From the NCBI GenBank assembly GCA_023389575.1, contig JAEWEG010000061.1, positions 1 to 61,105 on the forward strand: a stretch of 61,105 nucleotides of DNA. Direction: 5' to 3'. The notes beneath the pieces were generated by a model. It was not told where the DNA came from. It searched no databases and worked only from the letters and a program-made list of their open reading frames with translations. The translations under genes were made by a program, and so were the position numbers. Positions 43,436 through 52,761 of this stretch are shown here, piece by piece; the stretch's first letter is position 1, and the number at the start of each line of letters is the position of its first letter. The stretch is from Chloroflexota bacterium (lineage in GTDB: Bacteria; Chloroflexota; Chloroflexia; Thermomicrobiales; UBA6265).

Positions 43436-45922
43436 CTACAGTTCGGTCACCACCGGCAGGATCAGCGGTCGCGTTCTCGAGCGGCGGTACAACGCCCTGC
43501 CGATCGTCTCCTTGGTCCGCTGGACCATGTAGCCGTATTGCGGCGTGCCCTTCTTCCGCTTCTCCAGCGTGCGCCGGAGTTCGCCAGCGGCCTCCCTCAA
43601 CACACCCTGGTTGAGTTCGTTGGCCAGCCCCTTGCCAACCAGTTCCGGCCCGGCGATGAGTTCGCCAGACACCCGGTCGATCACGAGCGTCGCCACTACG
43701 AACCCATCCTTGGTCAGGTTCTCGCGGGTTCGCAGCACCACCTGGCCGTCATCACCCAGACGATCGACCAGGACGTTGCCAGCGCGGATGCGGGCCTTCT
43801 GGTTCGCCGAGTCCTTGGTGAACTCGATCACCCCACCGATCTCCGGCAGAAGGACATTCTCACGCTTGAGACCCGATTTCACGCAGAGTTCCCGGTACAG
43901 CATCATGTGCCGGAACTCGCCGTGAACCGGAATCGCGAACGTCGGCCGCAGCAGCCGAATCATGCGCTGCAGTTCGTCCTTGCCGGCGTGGCCCGAGACG
44001 TGCACGCCCTTGTCGATGGCGCTGTAGATGACCTCCGCGCCGCGACGGAAGAGATTGTCGATCGTCTGGGTGACGGTGTCTTCATTGCCGGGAATCGGGG
44101 TCGCCGAGATGAACACCACGTCGCCGCGAGAGACGCGGATCTTCGGGTGCTCCGCCGCCGCGATACGAGCGAGCGCCGCCGCCGATTCGCCTTGCGAACC
44201 AGTGACCACGATCACGCGCTTCTCCTTCGGCTGCCGCAGGAGTTCATCCAGCGGGACGAACAAGCCCTCGGGCGGCTCGAGATAGCCCAGTTCGATCGCG
44301 ACGCGGGAGTTCTGCTCCATGCTGCGTCCCGCCACGGCCACCTTGCGGCCATGCTTCACCGCCGCGCTGATCGCCATATGGATGCGGCTGACATTCGATG
44401 CGAACGTCGCGATGACCACCTGGCCAGTGGCCTGCCCGATCACTTCTTCCATCCGCTTCTGAACCACGACCTCGGAAGGTGTGCTGCCCTCCGTCTCGAC
44501 TCTCGTGGTGTCGGAGAACAGTGCCAGGACCCCGTTGTTGCCGATCTTCTTGAGCTGCGCCTCGTCGGTCGGCTTGCCCATCACCGGGGTCGGGTCGAAC
44601 TTGAAGTCGCCCGTATCGACGATGGTGCCCACCGGCGTGTGCAGCGCGATGGCGCAGGCGTCCGGAATGGTGTGGGTCACGCGAATGTATTCGGCCGTGA
44701 TCTGTCCCAACTGAACCTTGTCGCCGCCGTTCATCACGCGCAGGTCGACCTTGTCGTCCAGTCTCGCCTCAAGCAGCTTGCGCTCGATGAAGCCAAGCGC
44801 CAGCGGCGTGCCGTAGATCGGAATCGGGGTCTTGCTCTGAAGCTGGGGGATGATATACGGCAGGCCCCCGATGTGGTCCTCGTGCCCGTGAGTGATCAGG
44901 ATGCCCTTGAAATTGCGCATCCGCTCGGCCACGTACGACACGTCCGGAATGATCAGGTCGATGCCGCGCTGGTTGTCCTCGGGGAACTTGCCGCCGGCAT
45001 CGAGCAGCAACAGGTCGTTGCCGCACTCCACGACGGTCATGTTCTTGCCGATTTCGCCGACACCGCCAAGCGGAATCACGCGCAAGCGGTCGGTCCCGAT
45101 CGGGCCCATGGCGGTGATGTCGCCGCCACCGCCTCGGGAGGATGTCACCGCCGAGGTGTCAATCTGCTGCCTGCCACCCTGGCGCTGTTGACGCCCGCGC
45201 TGCTGCTGCGCATGCGGAGTTTCCACGCGCTCGGGTGCCTCATCGTCCCGCCGTGGACGACGCATTGGCCGTCGCGATCGCTGCCGGCGATTCTGCTGCT
45301 GACCATCGGCGGACTGCTGGTCGCGTCCCCCCTGGCCGCCGCCCTGCTGCTGGCCGCGTCCCTGTCCCTGCTGGCCTTGCTGGTCGCCATCCTGACGACC
45401 GCGCTGGCGCTGCCCGCGCTGCTGTCCCTGGCCGTCCTGGCGCTGGCCTTGTTGTTGTCCCTGCTGCTGGTCGCGGCCACCCTGGCGCCGACCCTGCTGG
45501 CCACGGCGCTGGCGGTTCCGACCATCGCCACCCTGGCCGTCCTGGCCGGATGACGAGGCATCGCCCCCGTCTTCCATGTTGGCCATGCGCCGGCCTTCGG
45601 CGATCTGCTGCTGGCGAAGCTCCTCGGCGGCCGACCGCGAACGTTGCCGCTGTTGGGAGTGGCGTTGCTGCCCTCCACCCTGACGGCTCCGCTGCTGGCC
45701 CTGGTCGCCACCACGATTGCCGCCCTGGGATTGCCGCTGCTGCGAGTCAGCAGGGGAGCCGTCTCGCTGTTGCTGGTTGCCCTGGTCCTGGCGCTGGTCC
45801 TGATTCCCGCCGGATGGGCGTCGTCGGCGTCGCCGGTTCCCGCTTCGATTCGATGATTTCTGCTCGGTGTTACCTTGATCCGGGGCGCCCTGGCCTCGGT
45901 CGTTGTCGTTCCTGTCGTCCAA
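43436..45922 (-). CDS. Ribonuclease J with long disordered N-terminal extension
   Basis: 828 residues from a TTG start (45922) with GGGAG upstream; family members are usually about 555. The first roughly 275 residues are low-complexity, made almost wholly of Gln, Arg, Gly, Asp and Asn, including a run of six Arg near residue 30 and many RGQ/QQG blocks. The catalytic part starts near 278 (RVIPLGGVGEIGKNM) with the zinc motif THGHEDHIGG near 342, the beta-CASP domain (VVVTGSQGESAAALAR) and the C-terminal RNase J domain. It is a 5'-to-3' exo- and endonuclease for mRNA decay and rRNA maturation. The extension probably binds RNA or scaffolds a degradosome; that is inference. Confidence 0.94.
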   Translation of the reverse strand: MDDRNDNDRGQGAPDQGNTEQKSSNRSGNRRRRRRPSGGNQDQRQDQGNQQQRDGSPADSQQRQSQGGNRGGDQGQQRSRQGGGQQRHSQQRQRSRSAAEELRQQQIAEGRRMANMEDGGDASSSGQDGQGGDGRNRQRRGQQGRRQGGRDQQQGQQQGQRQDGQGQQRGQRQRGRQDGDQQGQQGQGRGQQQGGGQGGRDQQSADGQQQNRRQRSRRPMRRPRRDDEAPERVETPHAQQQRGRQQRQGGRQQIDTSAVTSSRGGGGDITAMGPIGTDRLRVIPLGGVGEIGKNMTVVECGNDLLLLDAGGKFPEDNQRGIDLIIPDVSYVAERMRNFKGILITHGHEDHIGGLPYIIPQLQSKTPIPIYGTPLALGFIERKLLEARLDDKVDLRVMNGGDKVQLGQITAEYIRVTHTIPDACAIALHTPVGTIVDTGDFKFDPTPVMGKPTDEAQLKKIGNNGVLALFSDTTRVETEGSTPSEVVVQKRMEEVIGQATGQVVIATFASNVSRIHMAISAAVKHGRKVAVAGRSMEQNSRVAIELGYLEPPEGLFVPLDELLRQPKEKRVIVVTGSQGESAAALARIAAAEHPKIRVSRGDVVFISATPIPGNEDTVTQTIDNLFRRGAEVIYSAIDKGVHVSGHAGKDELQRMIRLLRPTFAIPVHGEFRHMMLYRELCVKSGLKRENVLLPEIGGVIEFTKDSANQKARIRAGNVLVDRLGDDGQVVLRTRENLTKDGFVVATLVIDRVSGELIAGPELVGKGLANELNQGVLREAAGELRRTLEKRKKGTPQYGYMVQRTKETIGRALYRRSRTRPLILPVVTEL

Positions 45923-45971
45923 TCAGGTGTCTCCCGCCACGCCGCGCAACGCCGTCTCCGGGCCAGTGGGA

Positions 45972-46016
45972 GGGACTGGAAGGTCCCGATGCTGGCGGCC
46001 ACCCAGGATGGGTGGC
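45972..46016 (-). promoter_or_regulatory. Structured 5' leader of the RNase J gene
   Basis: Two hairpins in the region just upstream of the RNase J start: GCCACCCA (45998-46005)/TGGGTGGC (46009-46016) with a 3-nt loop, and GGGAC (45972-45976)/GTCCC (45983-45987). Leaders of RNase E genes control their own decay; a similar autoregulation here is only a possibility. Confidence 0.4.
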
Positions 46017-46661
46017 GTCGTTGGTGGTGGCTGCATGTAGGCGACCGTACCACCAGGCTGCTCGAAAATTGAAGGAACGTGCCTGGATCGCGCTCGCGGT
46101 CGAAAAAGGTGGGAGGCGAGGCGGCCACGACGGCCGCGTGCGTCCCGAATATGGTCGAAAGCCATCCGGTGAGTCAGCCGGATGTGGTCATGACACTCGG
46201 CGCGGCGTTCATCGCCGTCGCCGCTCATCGTCGTGGCCAACATGTTTCGAATGGTGATCCGCCACTGATGGGCGGCCTTCGCGCGCAACCGCGAAGGAAC
46301 TCCAGGTGATAACGCACTCGAAGGTCCGGGCTCGTGAGAAGCCGGCGCCGTTCAACATGCACGTATGCTCACTACTTGTTAAACACGGCGGAACTGGCTG
46401 CTTGCGCCGCGAAGAACCCCTCGCGGACACTCTCCTGCTTCGTCGTGCTGGGTCAGGCACACCGCGTGTCGTGTCGCGGTAGTTCCAGGCTCGCGGGTGG
46501 CCATGCCATGAACCACCTCCCATGTCGCCGTTCGTTGCTGCCGTGTTTTCCGGCCGCGAACAGGGGGCAGATGTGTGCATGGCATGACGCCACCCCGCCG
46601 CGAGAACGACCTCGTCGCTGTCGCAAAGTGTAACAGGTGCGACAGGCCGGATTATTTGTCG
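46017..46661. other. 645-bp intergenic region with no convincing gene
   Basis: This is one of the longest gaps without a supported gene. Short minus-strand ORFs exist, including one of 41 codons with ATG at 46504 and an overlapping one of 18 codons at 46509, both behind GGGAGGTGG. They show no recognisable family or clear codon preference. I see no tRNA, tmRNA or RNase P RNA landmarks. The region must hold the RNase J promoter. Confidence 0.5.
46618..46645. repeat. 8-bp inverted repeat downstream of the small membrane-protein gene
   Basis: CTGTCGCA (46618-46625), 12 nt, TGCGACAG (46638-46645), 16 nt past the stop of the 46662-46910 gene. No T-run follows in either direction, so it may be an operator or a weak terminator. 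Confidence 0.4.
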
Positions 46662-46910
46662 CTAACCAAAGAGTTGCGTGATCAGCAGGTAGATGAGCCC
46701 AAGCACGATCAGGAAGACCGTGCCCCCGATACAACCCAGCGCCAGCACCGTGCCCATTCCGGAGGTATCGCCCAGCGCGGGCTCCTGGCCCGTTGCCGGT
46801 GGATCCGGGGTGAGCTGGCTGGCGTCCGCCACAGGCGCTTCGACCTCGGTGGTCGAGGGCGTCTGACGCTCCGGGCTGTCGGTGGGCTGGTTCTGGTCCG
46901 CTTCGGGCAA
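46662..46910 (-). CDS. Small tail-anchored hypothetical protein
   Basis: 82 residues from a TTG start with AGAGGA 8 nt upstream. The first 55 residues are disordered and rich in Pro, Thr, Glu and Gln; a single membrane helix follows (MGTVLALGCIGGTVFLIVL and onward to residue 79) and the protein ends with QLFG. This layout suggests a tail-anchored or C-terminal-anchored membrane protein. No family is recognised. It is 69 nt downstream of the ABC-F gene on the same strand. Confidence 0.6.
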   Translation of the reverse strand: MPEADQNQPTDSPERQTPSTTEVEAPVADASQLTPDPPATGQEPALGDTSGMGTVLALGCIGGTVFLIVLGLIYLLITQLFG

Positions 46911-46979
46911 GTCGAAAATCCTCTTCGTCTTCGGTGAATCAGGCCGCGTTGTGCGCGGCAGGCCAAAGTATAGCCGCCC

Positions 46980-48692
46980 TTATCGACGCGACTTCCCGCC
47001 CGCGCGCGCCTTCGCGGGCGGTTCGTCCGCCACCCGGTCGCGCAACGCACGGGTCAGGGGCGTACCCAGACCGGGATGCTCCCGCACCCAGGAGTAGCCC
47101 GCCGGGTAGTCGAGGATCACGCCTCCTTCGAGCGCGAGCGTCCTGGTGCACACCTTGTCGAGGAAGTACCTGTCATGCGAAATCGCCAGGATCGTCCCGC
47201 CGAACTCGATCAGCGCGTCCTCCAGCGCCTCCACCGAGTCGATGTCCAGGTTATTGGTCGGCTCGTCCAGCAACAGGAAATTGGCGCCACTCAGGATCAG
47301 CAGGGCGATTTGCAGCCTGCTCATCTCCCCACCGCTCAACTCGCTGCTGGGCCGCATCACGTCGTCGCGGTCGAACAGGAACCCCACCAGGAAGCCGAGC
47401 GCTTGCTGCTCGTTGAGCGGCTTGATCCGGCGCACCAGGTCGATCGGCGTCATCGATCGGTCAAGGGATTCCTGCTCCTGCGAGAAGTACCCAACCTTGA
47501 TCGCGCTTCCCAGCCGCAGGGAACCCGAGGTCGGCTCCTCGATGCCCTGCACCATCCGGAACAACGTCGTCTTGCCGGCACCGTTCGGCCCAGTCAGGCT
47601 CACCCGCTCCCCATGCCGGATCACCAGGTCGAACGGCTCCATCACCACATGCGTGTCGTACGCCTTCGACAGGTCCTCGGCATGCAGGACCGTCGTGCCA
47701 CCGCGCTCGGCCGCGAACTCGACATCGATCACCTTGCGGGTCAACACCGGCATCGCGGTGGCGTCGAGCCGCGCCCGCTCCTCGGCCACCTTTCGCCGCT
47801 GGTTTTCAGCCCTGGTCGCGAACTTCGGGTTCTGCCTGGCCCATTGGGTCAACTGCTCCGAACTGTACTTGAGCTTTTTGAACTCGCGTTCCTCGAGTTC
47901 CCGAAGATGGGCCTGACGCTCCAGACGCTCGCGCTTCAACGTCCGGTACGCCGAGTAATTGCCCGGATAGGTCTGGACCTTGCCATCCTCCAGCTCGACG
48001 ATTTCGTTCGCCACCTGGTCGATCATGTAGCGGTCGTGGGTGATCAAGCCCACCACGCCGGGATAGGCCGCCAGGTACCGCTCCAGCCACGACTTCGCCG
48101 CCACATCGAGGTGGTTGTCAGGCTCGTCGAGCAGCAGCACGTCCGGCTGGCGCGCGAGGAACTGGGCGATGGCGACGAGCTTCTTCTCGCCGCCGCTGAG
48201 CTGCCCGAGTGGTTGCCGCCACAACCGTTCCGGCAGGCGCAACCCCGTCAGCAACTCGCCAATCACATCGCCGGGTTCCTGCTCGATCCCGGCGTCCAGC
48301 CGCTCCAGGGCGTGATTGTAGGCGTCGAGCACGCTGGCCATCTCGTCATCGTCGAGTGGCTCGGCCAGCTTCGCCTCCAGATCGGAAAGCTCTCGCTCCA
48401 GCGTCTCCGGGTCCGCCGCCACGTCGCCCACCAGCTCCCACGGCGTACGCGCCACGTCGAGAGCGTTCTGCTGCTTCAGGTAGCCGATCGTCACGCCTCG
48501 CTGGTGGATCACGTCGCCTCGTTGAGGTGGCATCTCCTTCGCCAGCAACTGGAACAGCGTGCTCTTGCCGCTGCCGTTCGCCCCGACCAGCGCGATCTTC
48601 TCACCGGTCTTCAGTTCGAAGGTCACATCCTGGAATATCTGGTTCCCACCGTGAGCGAATGCGACGTGGGATGCCTGGACAAGAACGGCCAT
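46980..48692 (-). CDS. ABC-F family ATPase
   Basis: 570 residues from ATG 48692 (MAVLVQASHV); the frame is open 63 codons further but without family similarity. Two ABC domains on one chain without membrane segments: Walker A GANGSGKSTL and GPNGAGKTTL, signatures LSGGEKKLV and LSGGEMSRLQ, Walker B DVLLLDEPDNHLD and NFLLLDEPTNNLD. The linker between them is a long charged helical hairpin (about 235-300), the P-site tRNA interaction motif region. ABC-F proteins act on the ribosome as translation factors or protect it from antibiotics; the subgroup is not determinable here. The C-terminus is short and basic. Confidence 0.93.
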   Translation of the reverse strand: MAVLVQASHVAFAHGGNQIFQDVTFELKTGEKIALVGANGSGKSTLFQLLAKEMPPQRGDVIHQRGVTIGYLKQQNALDVARTPWELVGDVAADPETLERELSDLEAKLAEPLDDDEMASVLDAYNHALERLDAGIEQEPGDVIGELLTGLRLPERLWRQPLGQLSGGEKKLVAIAQFLARQPDVLLLDEPDNHLDVAAKSWLERYLAAYPGVVGLITHDRYMIDQVANEIVELEDGKVQTYPGNYSAYRTLKRERLERQAHLRELEEREFKKLKYSSEQLTQWARQNPKFATRAENQRRKVAEERARLDATAMPVLTRKVIDVEFAAERGGTTVLHAEDLSKAYDTHVVMEPFDLVIRHGERVSLTGPNGAGKTTLFRMVQGIEEPTSGSLRLGSAIKVGYFSQEQESLDRSMTPIDLVRRIKPLNEQQALGFLVGFLFDRDDVMRPSSELSGGEMSRLQIALLILSGANFLLLDEPTNNLDIDSVEALEDALIEFGGTILAISHDRYFLDKVCTRTLALEGGVILDYPAGYSWVREHPGLGTPLTRALRDRVADEPPAKARAGGKSRR

Positions 48693-48938
48693 GGGTGTGA
48701 TTGCCTGCCTGACTGAGAAGAAGACGGAGAAACGAAGGCATTCTGGCGGATCAACGTCAGGAGAGCGTCGACGATGGTCGGGACCCGTGGACATGGGATT
48801 GGATCGCGCGGGTGGCTGGTATTGGATCTCGCCGGTCACCGCGGCCATTCGCACTGGACAGCGATGGCCCGACCCGAGCATTGGACGCCGCCTGGCGATC
48901 CCACGAGGACCACCGGGCGGGCCGTTCAGGGGCGAAGA

Positions 48939-49493
48939 TCAGCCGCCGGCCTGAACCGTCGTCACGGTGATCTCGTCGTCCCCGAGCGCGATGCTCTCGA
49001 TCTCCAGCCCACGCTCACTGAAATAACCGTTGATCGCGTCCTCGATGATCCCGGCCACCTTGTCGGCGGGCATGATGAAGCCAAGCGTGGAGTTATCGAC
49101 CTCCATGTCCTCGATCCGGAGTTCGCCATTCTCGGCCACCGGTCGCCCGGAGTATCCGAAGTCCTGGGTGCCCGAGGTGAATCCGAGATGAATGCCCGTC
49201 TCATCCACCGAGATCAGGAAATCGCTGGTGCTACTCGACTCATCGATATTCGAGTCGAGTTCGCGCTGAAGGTCGGCCACCGAAATCGTATAGGTACCGG
49301 CCTCAAGATCACCGCCAGCCACGTCGATCTGGTCGTCGAGTTGCTGGGCAACCTCCGTCCCCAGCGCCTCGGACACCGTGTCGGCGATCTGGTCCTGGAG
49401 ACGCGGTATACCGACTAACCACAACACCACGCAGCACAGCAGCAGTAGTCCCGCGATCGAACCTATCGCGATCAGGCATCCCTTGCGATTCAC
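48939..49493 (-). CDS. Membrane-anchored hypothetical protein
   Basis: 184 residues. An N-terminal helix (CLIAIGSIAGLLLLCCVVLWL, broken by a charged start) anchors an extracytoplasmic acidic domain with alternating strands (GTYTISVADLQREL, FLISVDETGIHLGF, GELRIEDMEVDNSTLGF) that resembles LmeA-like/DUF2993-type lipid-binding folds in general style only. ATG 49493 has GGGAGAAG upstream. The 246 nt between it and the ABC-F start hold no gene I can support. Confidence 0.65.
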   Translation of the reverse strand: MNRKGCLIAIGSIAGLLLLCCVVLWLVGIPRLQDQIADTVSEALGTEVAQQLDDQIDVAGGDLEAGTYTISVADLQRELDSNIDESSSTSDFLISVDETGIHLGFTSGTQDFGYSGRPVAENGELRIEDMEVDNSTLGFIMPADKVAGIIEDAINGYFSERGLEIESIALGDDEITVTTVQAGG

Positions 49494-49607
49494 GTGGTGC
49501 TTCTCCCTGTCTTCTGGACATCATTCATGGTCGCGGCGCGGTGCTCTCTCGTAGCCTACAACGCCCCTGGGCATTTGCGGGTTCCTGATCCGGGCAATCC
49601 AGACCGG

Positions 49608-50645
49608 TCACCCTTTCGACTGCTCGATCAGGTCAAGCCAGCCCGCCCCACCGTGCCAGTTCTTGCCGGAAACGATGTGCGACACCACCGCCCGCTCCAG
49701 GCTGGTGGCCTGTGGCAACTCATCGATCTCCGCGTCCAGCATCCCGAACACGAACTGCTGGATTCCGCGATTGTTCGCGGCTGGGGTGAACGCGTGCGTG
49801 AACCGGTCCTTGAACTGCCGGATGTTGGAATTCGGCGAGAGATACTCGTCCAGTTGCTGATCCAGCATCCACGATTCGCAGATCGCGATCCGAGCCGGGG
49901 TGTCCGGGAAGTAACGATCGAAGAAGGGCTTCACCTGGGCGAACGAGGCGTCGCAGGCGGTGGGACTCAACGGTCCCGAGAAATCGGTGATATGCACCGA
50001 CAGCGCCACTTCGTCCTCGCCGAAGTCGACGCCCGCATCCGCCAGCGCCTCCCGGTACCGATCCCTCAGGTTCACCCGTTCGAACTGCAGCCGACCCAAC
50101 TGGTACAACTGCCCGCGCATGTGGTGCGTCAGCCACGTTGGCGTGTCGATCCCGCCCTTGCCATGGTTCTTGCGATGAACCGACATCTTCCGGCCCAAAT
50201 CCACCAGCGTCCGTCGCGAGATCGGCTCCGGAATGCCCAGTTCCTCGTGAAACCGCAGCGTGAAGGGGCGAACGGCCAGCAGGACGTAGAAGTAGAAGTA
50301 GCGTCGCAGTTCGCCGAGTTGTCGCGGCAACACGGGGAACGCTGGCGGCGCGGGAATCTGACCGATCGTGCGGACCACCGAGTGCGCGGCTCGCCCCAGC
50401 AGCCACCACACGCCCGGCGTGCGGTTCCGGTCCGGCAGGAGCCAGATCAGCTTGTCGATCTCGTCATGCGGCACCGCCAGGTCGAGAAACTCGATGGCCG
50501 CGCCGTCCGGCGTTGGCAGGTGTACCTCGAACGGCGGATCGCCAATCTCGTCGAGGTGTTCGAGCCAGCTCCTGGTTGCCTCCTCGGCCTCCAGGAGTTC
50601 GCGCAACTGCGCGACTGATTGTGTCCCTGGCAGCACCCGCGCCAT
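49608..50645 (-). CDS. GNAT-like acyltransferase (NAT_N/GNAT_C type)
   Basis: 345 residues. The C-terminal half fits the GNAT_C domain pattern: ALSVHITDFSGPLSPTACD, FFDRYFPDTPARIAICESW, MLDQQLDEYLSPNSNI, RQFKDRF. The N-terminal half corresponds to the matching N-terminal domain of these acyltransferase domain proteins. Members are found mainly in Gram-positive-type bacteria; the acceptor is undefined. The gene stands alone between two other small minus-strand genes. Confidence 0.75.
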   Translation of the reverse strand: MARVLPGTQSVAQLRELLEAEEATRSWLEHLDEIGDPPFEVHLPTPDGAAIEFLDLAVPHDEIDKLIWLLPDRNRTPGVWWLLGRAAHSVVRTIGQIPAPPAFPVLPRQLGELRRYFYFYVLLAVRPFTLRFHEELGIPEPISRRTLVDLGRKMSVHRKNHGKGGIDTPTWLTHHMRGQLYQLGRLQFERVNLRDRYREALADAGVDFGEDEVALSVHITDFSGPLSPTACDASFAQVKPFFDRYFPDTPARIAICESWMLDQQLDEYLSPNSNIRQFKDRFTHAFTPAANNRGIQQFVFGMLDAEIDELPQATSLERAVVSHIVSGKNWHGGAGWLDLIEQSKG

Positions 50646-50751
50646 GTCCCCGCCACTCCTCGCCTGTACTCAAAAACACCATGGTCCCGGGTCAAGCCCC
50701 GGAATGTCGCCCACAAACATACACGCCGCGCGTCGCGGCTCCAAACAGCAC

Positions 50752-50781
50752 GTGGCCTGGATGCCGGAGCACCCAGGCCAC
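50752..50781 (-). terminator. Terminator-like hairpin after the Ala-rich protein gene
   Basis: GTGGCCTGG (50752-50760)/CCAGGCCAC (50773-50781), 12-nt loop; on the minus strand it is followed by a short T-containing stretch. It lies 49 nt past the stop of 50830-51222. Confidence 0.55.
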
Positions 50782-50829
50782 TCCTCGACTTTCAGTCTCC
50801 CGCCGGTCACCATGGACCGGAATGAGCGT

Positions 50830-51222
50830 CTAGAGACCGGTACGCGTCTTCAGGTCATCCACGGCCGCGTCGGCGTCGGAACGGACGTCATCGGCCGCGG
50901 CCCTGGCGTCATCGGCGGCCTCTTCGGCGGTCGCGCGGGCGTCGTCCGCCGCCGCATCCGCGTGCGCCCTTGCGTCGTCCACGGCATTGTCGGCCTCGGC
51001 GCGAACGTCATCGAGTCCGGATTCCGCCTCATCGCGCGCCGCGTCGGCGCGCGACTGGGCCTCGTCGACGGCGCCCTCCGCCTGGGCCTTCGCTTCGTCG
51101 GCCTGGGCCCGCACATCGGACAACGTCTCGTCAACCTTCGCCTTCACGTCCCCGGCCACGTCCTCGGCCTTGGTGGTCGCATCCTCGAACACATCCTTGA
51201 CTTTGTTAATGAACTTGTCCAT
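50830..51222 (-). CDS. Ala/Asp-rich helical repeat protein (LEA/apolipoprotein-like)
   Basis: 130 residues from ATG 51222 (MDKFINKVKDVFEDA) with GGAGAGGC upstream; a longer frame exists but lacks a ribosome site. Almost the whole chain is an amphipathic helix with an approximately 11-residue pattern rich in Ala, Asp and Glu with regularly placed Arg/Lys (for example DDARATAEEAADDARAAAD). It resembles group 3 LEA proteins, CsbD-like stress proteins or phasin/apolipoprotein-type helices. Likely role: membrane or protein protection under stress. No catalytic motif. Confidence 0.7.
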   Translation of the reverse strand: MDKFINKVKDVFEDATTKAEDVAGDVKAKVDETLSDVRAQADEAKAQAEGAVDEAQSRADAARDEAESGLDDVRAEADNAVDDARAHADAAADDARATAEEAADDARAAADDVRSDADAAVDDLKTRTGL

Positions 51223-51357
51223 TGTGGTGCCTCTCCATCTTCGGTTAATGCAAAACGACTCGGCTTGTGTCTCAGTGTATACCCTTGCCACCCACATTTG
51301 TTTAAGCACCAACCGCGTCGATGGGCGGCCTTCCGCCGTCGCCGGTACAATCCGACC

Positions 51358-52743
51358 ATGGATACGTTTTTCTCCCGTTCCACCGGGGGTTCACCGCTGA
51401 AACGGATGAACTGGATCATCTACTTCGTCCCGCCCCTGCTGCTCGGCGGGTTAGAGGTTGTCCGGCTGTTCCTGGGTGACGACCTGACCGGGAATCGCTG
51501 GATCTACACCGCGTTCCTCTTGATCGCGCTCGCCGGGATGATCGTCTTCGCGCTCGGCATCTCCAGGTATGTCGAGCGCATGCACCGCCACCTTGTTCAC
51601 CAGAACCAGGAACTGCTCGCGCTGCATGACGCCAGCATCGCCATCTCCAGTGACCTCCGGCTGGAACGAGTGCTCCAGGACGTCGTCAACGAAGCCAGCA
51701 CCCTCGTCGGCGCCAGGTACGGGGCCATTTCCTGCGTCCGCGAGTCTCCCCGGATGGAGGCGTTCGTCACCTACGGCATCACACCGGAGCAACGTGAGCT
51801 GATCGGACCACCGCCCGCCGGCCATGGCATCCTCGCCATCCCGATCGCGTCGAGCGAGTCGCTCAGGCTGGAGGACATCTCGGCCGATCCGCGCTCCGTC
51901 GGTTTCCCACCCCATCACCCACCGATGACCCGCCTGCTGGCCGTGCCCATCGCCACCAAGTCCGGCATCGTCGGCAATCTCTACCTCTCGGACAAGGTGG
52001 ACGATTCGCCGTTCTCAGCCACGGACGAGGACTCGCTCCGCCGGTTCGCGTCCCTGGCCGCGATCGCCATCGAAAACGCCGCCCTCCATGAACAGGTCCA
52101 GGTGCTGGCCATTACCGGCGAGCGCGAACGCATCGCCCGCGAAATGCACGACAGCCTCGCCCAGGTGCTGGCCTGGGTGAACACCAAGTCGCAGGCCGCG
52201 CTTGCCCATCTGGGCCGAGGGAAGCCCGACGCCGCCCGCGACCAGATCGAACAGCTCGCTCAATCCGCCCGCGAGGCCTATGTCGATGTCCGCGAGGGAA
52301 TCTTCGCCCTGCGGAGCGCCACCGTCTCGTCCGATATCGATTTCTTCGAGTCCCTCGCCGGTTACATCCAGCGATGGCGGGATCAACACGGCATCGCGGT
52401 CACGTTGCGAGTCAGCCCGGAACTCAATCCCCATGGGCTCACCGCACTGGCCGAGATTCACGTCCTCCGGCTGATCCAGGAGGCGCTCACCAATGTTCGG
52501 AAACACGCCCGCGCCAGTGCCATCACCATCGAGTTCAGGCCCGCCGGGGTACAATGGGACCTCACGATCAGGGATGACGGGACCGGATTCGATCCGGCCG
52601 GTTCCACCCGCGGGGAGACACCACGCTTTGGCCTGTCCACCATGCGCGAACGCGCCGAGGCGATTGGCGGGACATTCGACATCGATTCCGCTCCCGGCCA
52701 GGGCACAACCGTCGCCGTCACGATCCCAATCGCCCGACCATGA
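51358..52743 (+). CDS. GAF-domain sensor histidine kinase (NarL-type)
   Basis: 461 residues from ATG 51358; the open frame far upstream is a shadow of the minus-strand genes. Two membrane helices (about 20-40 and 48-72) with a short outside loop, a coiled segment, a GAF domain (about 95-245), HisKA_3 with the phospho-His near 264 in AREMHDSLAQVLAW, and an HATPase domain (about 370-460) with EALTNVRKHARAS and DDGTGFDPAG. It is 18 nt upstream of its response regulator. The GAF ligand is unknown. Confidence 0.93.
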   Translation: MDTFFSRSTGGSPLKRMNWIIYFVPPLLLGGLEVVRLFLGDDLTGNRWIYTAFLLIALAGMIVFALGISRYVERMHRHLVHQNQELLALHDASIAISSDLRLERVLQDVVNEASTLVGARYGAISCVRESPRMEAFVTYGITPEQRELIGPPPAGHGILAIPIASSESLRLEDISADPRSVGFPPHHPPMTRLLAVPIATKSGIVGNLYLSDKVDDSPFSATDEDSLRRFASLAAIAIENAALHEQVQVLAITGERERIAREMHDSLAQVLAWVNTKSQAALAHLGRGKPDAARDQIEQLAQSAREAYVDVREGIFALRSATVSSDIDFFESLAGYIQRWRDQHGIAVTLRVSPELNPHGLTALAEIHVLRLIQEALTNVRKHARASAITIEFRPAGVQWDLTIRDDGTGFDPAGSTRGETPRFGLSTMRERAEAIGGTFDIDSAPGQGTTVAVTIPIARP

Positions 52744-52761
52744 CGAGGACAAACGATCCCG

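Noticed and set aside
43409..45553. 714-codon plus-strand ORF opposite RNase J
   Set aside because: Mirror of the RNase J gene; composition is His/Arg/Val-rich antisense of conserved codons and has no domain similarity.
46209..46580. Hypothetical 123-residue minus-strand protein in the RNase J upstream gap
   Set aside because: No ribosome site at its start, basic low-complexity composition and no family; reported only as intergenic sequence.
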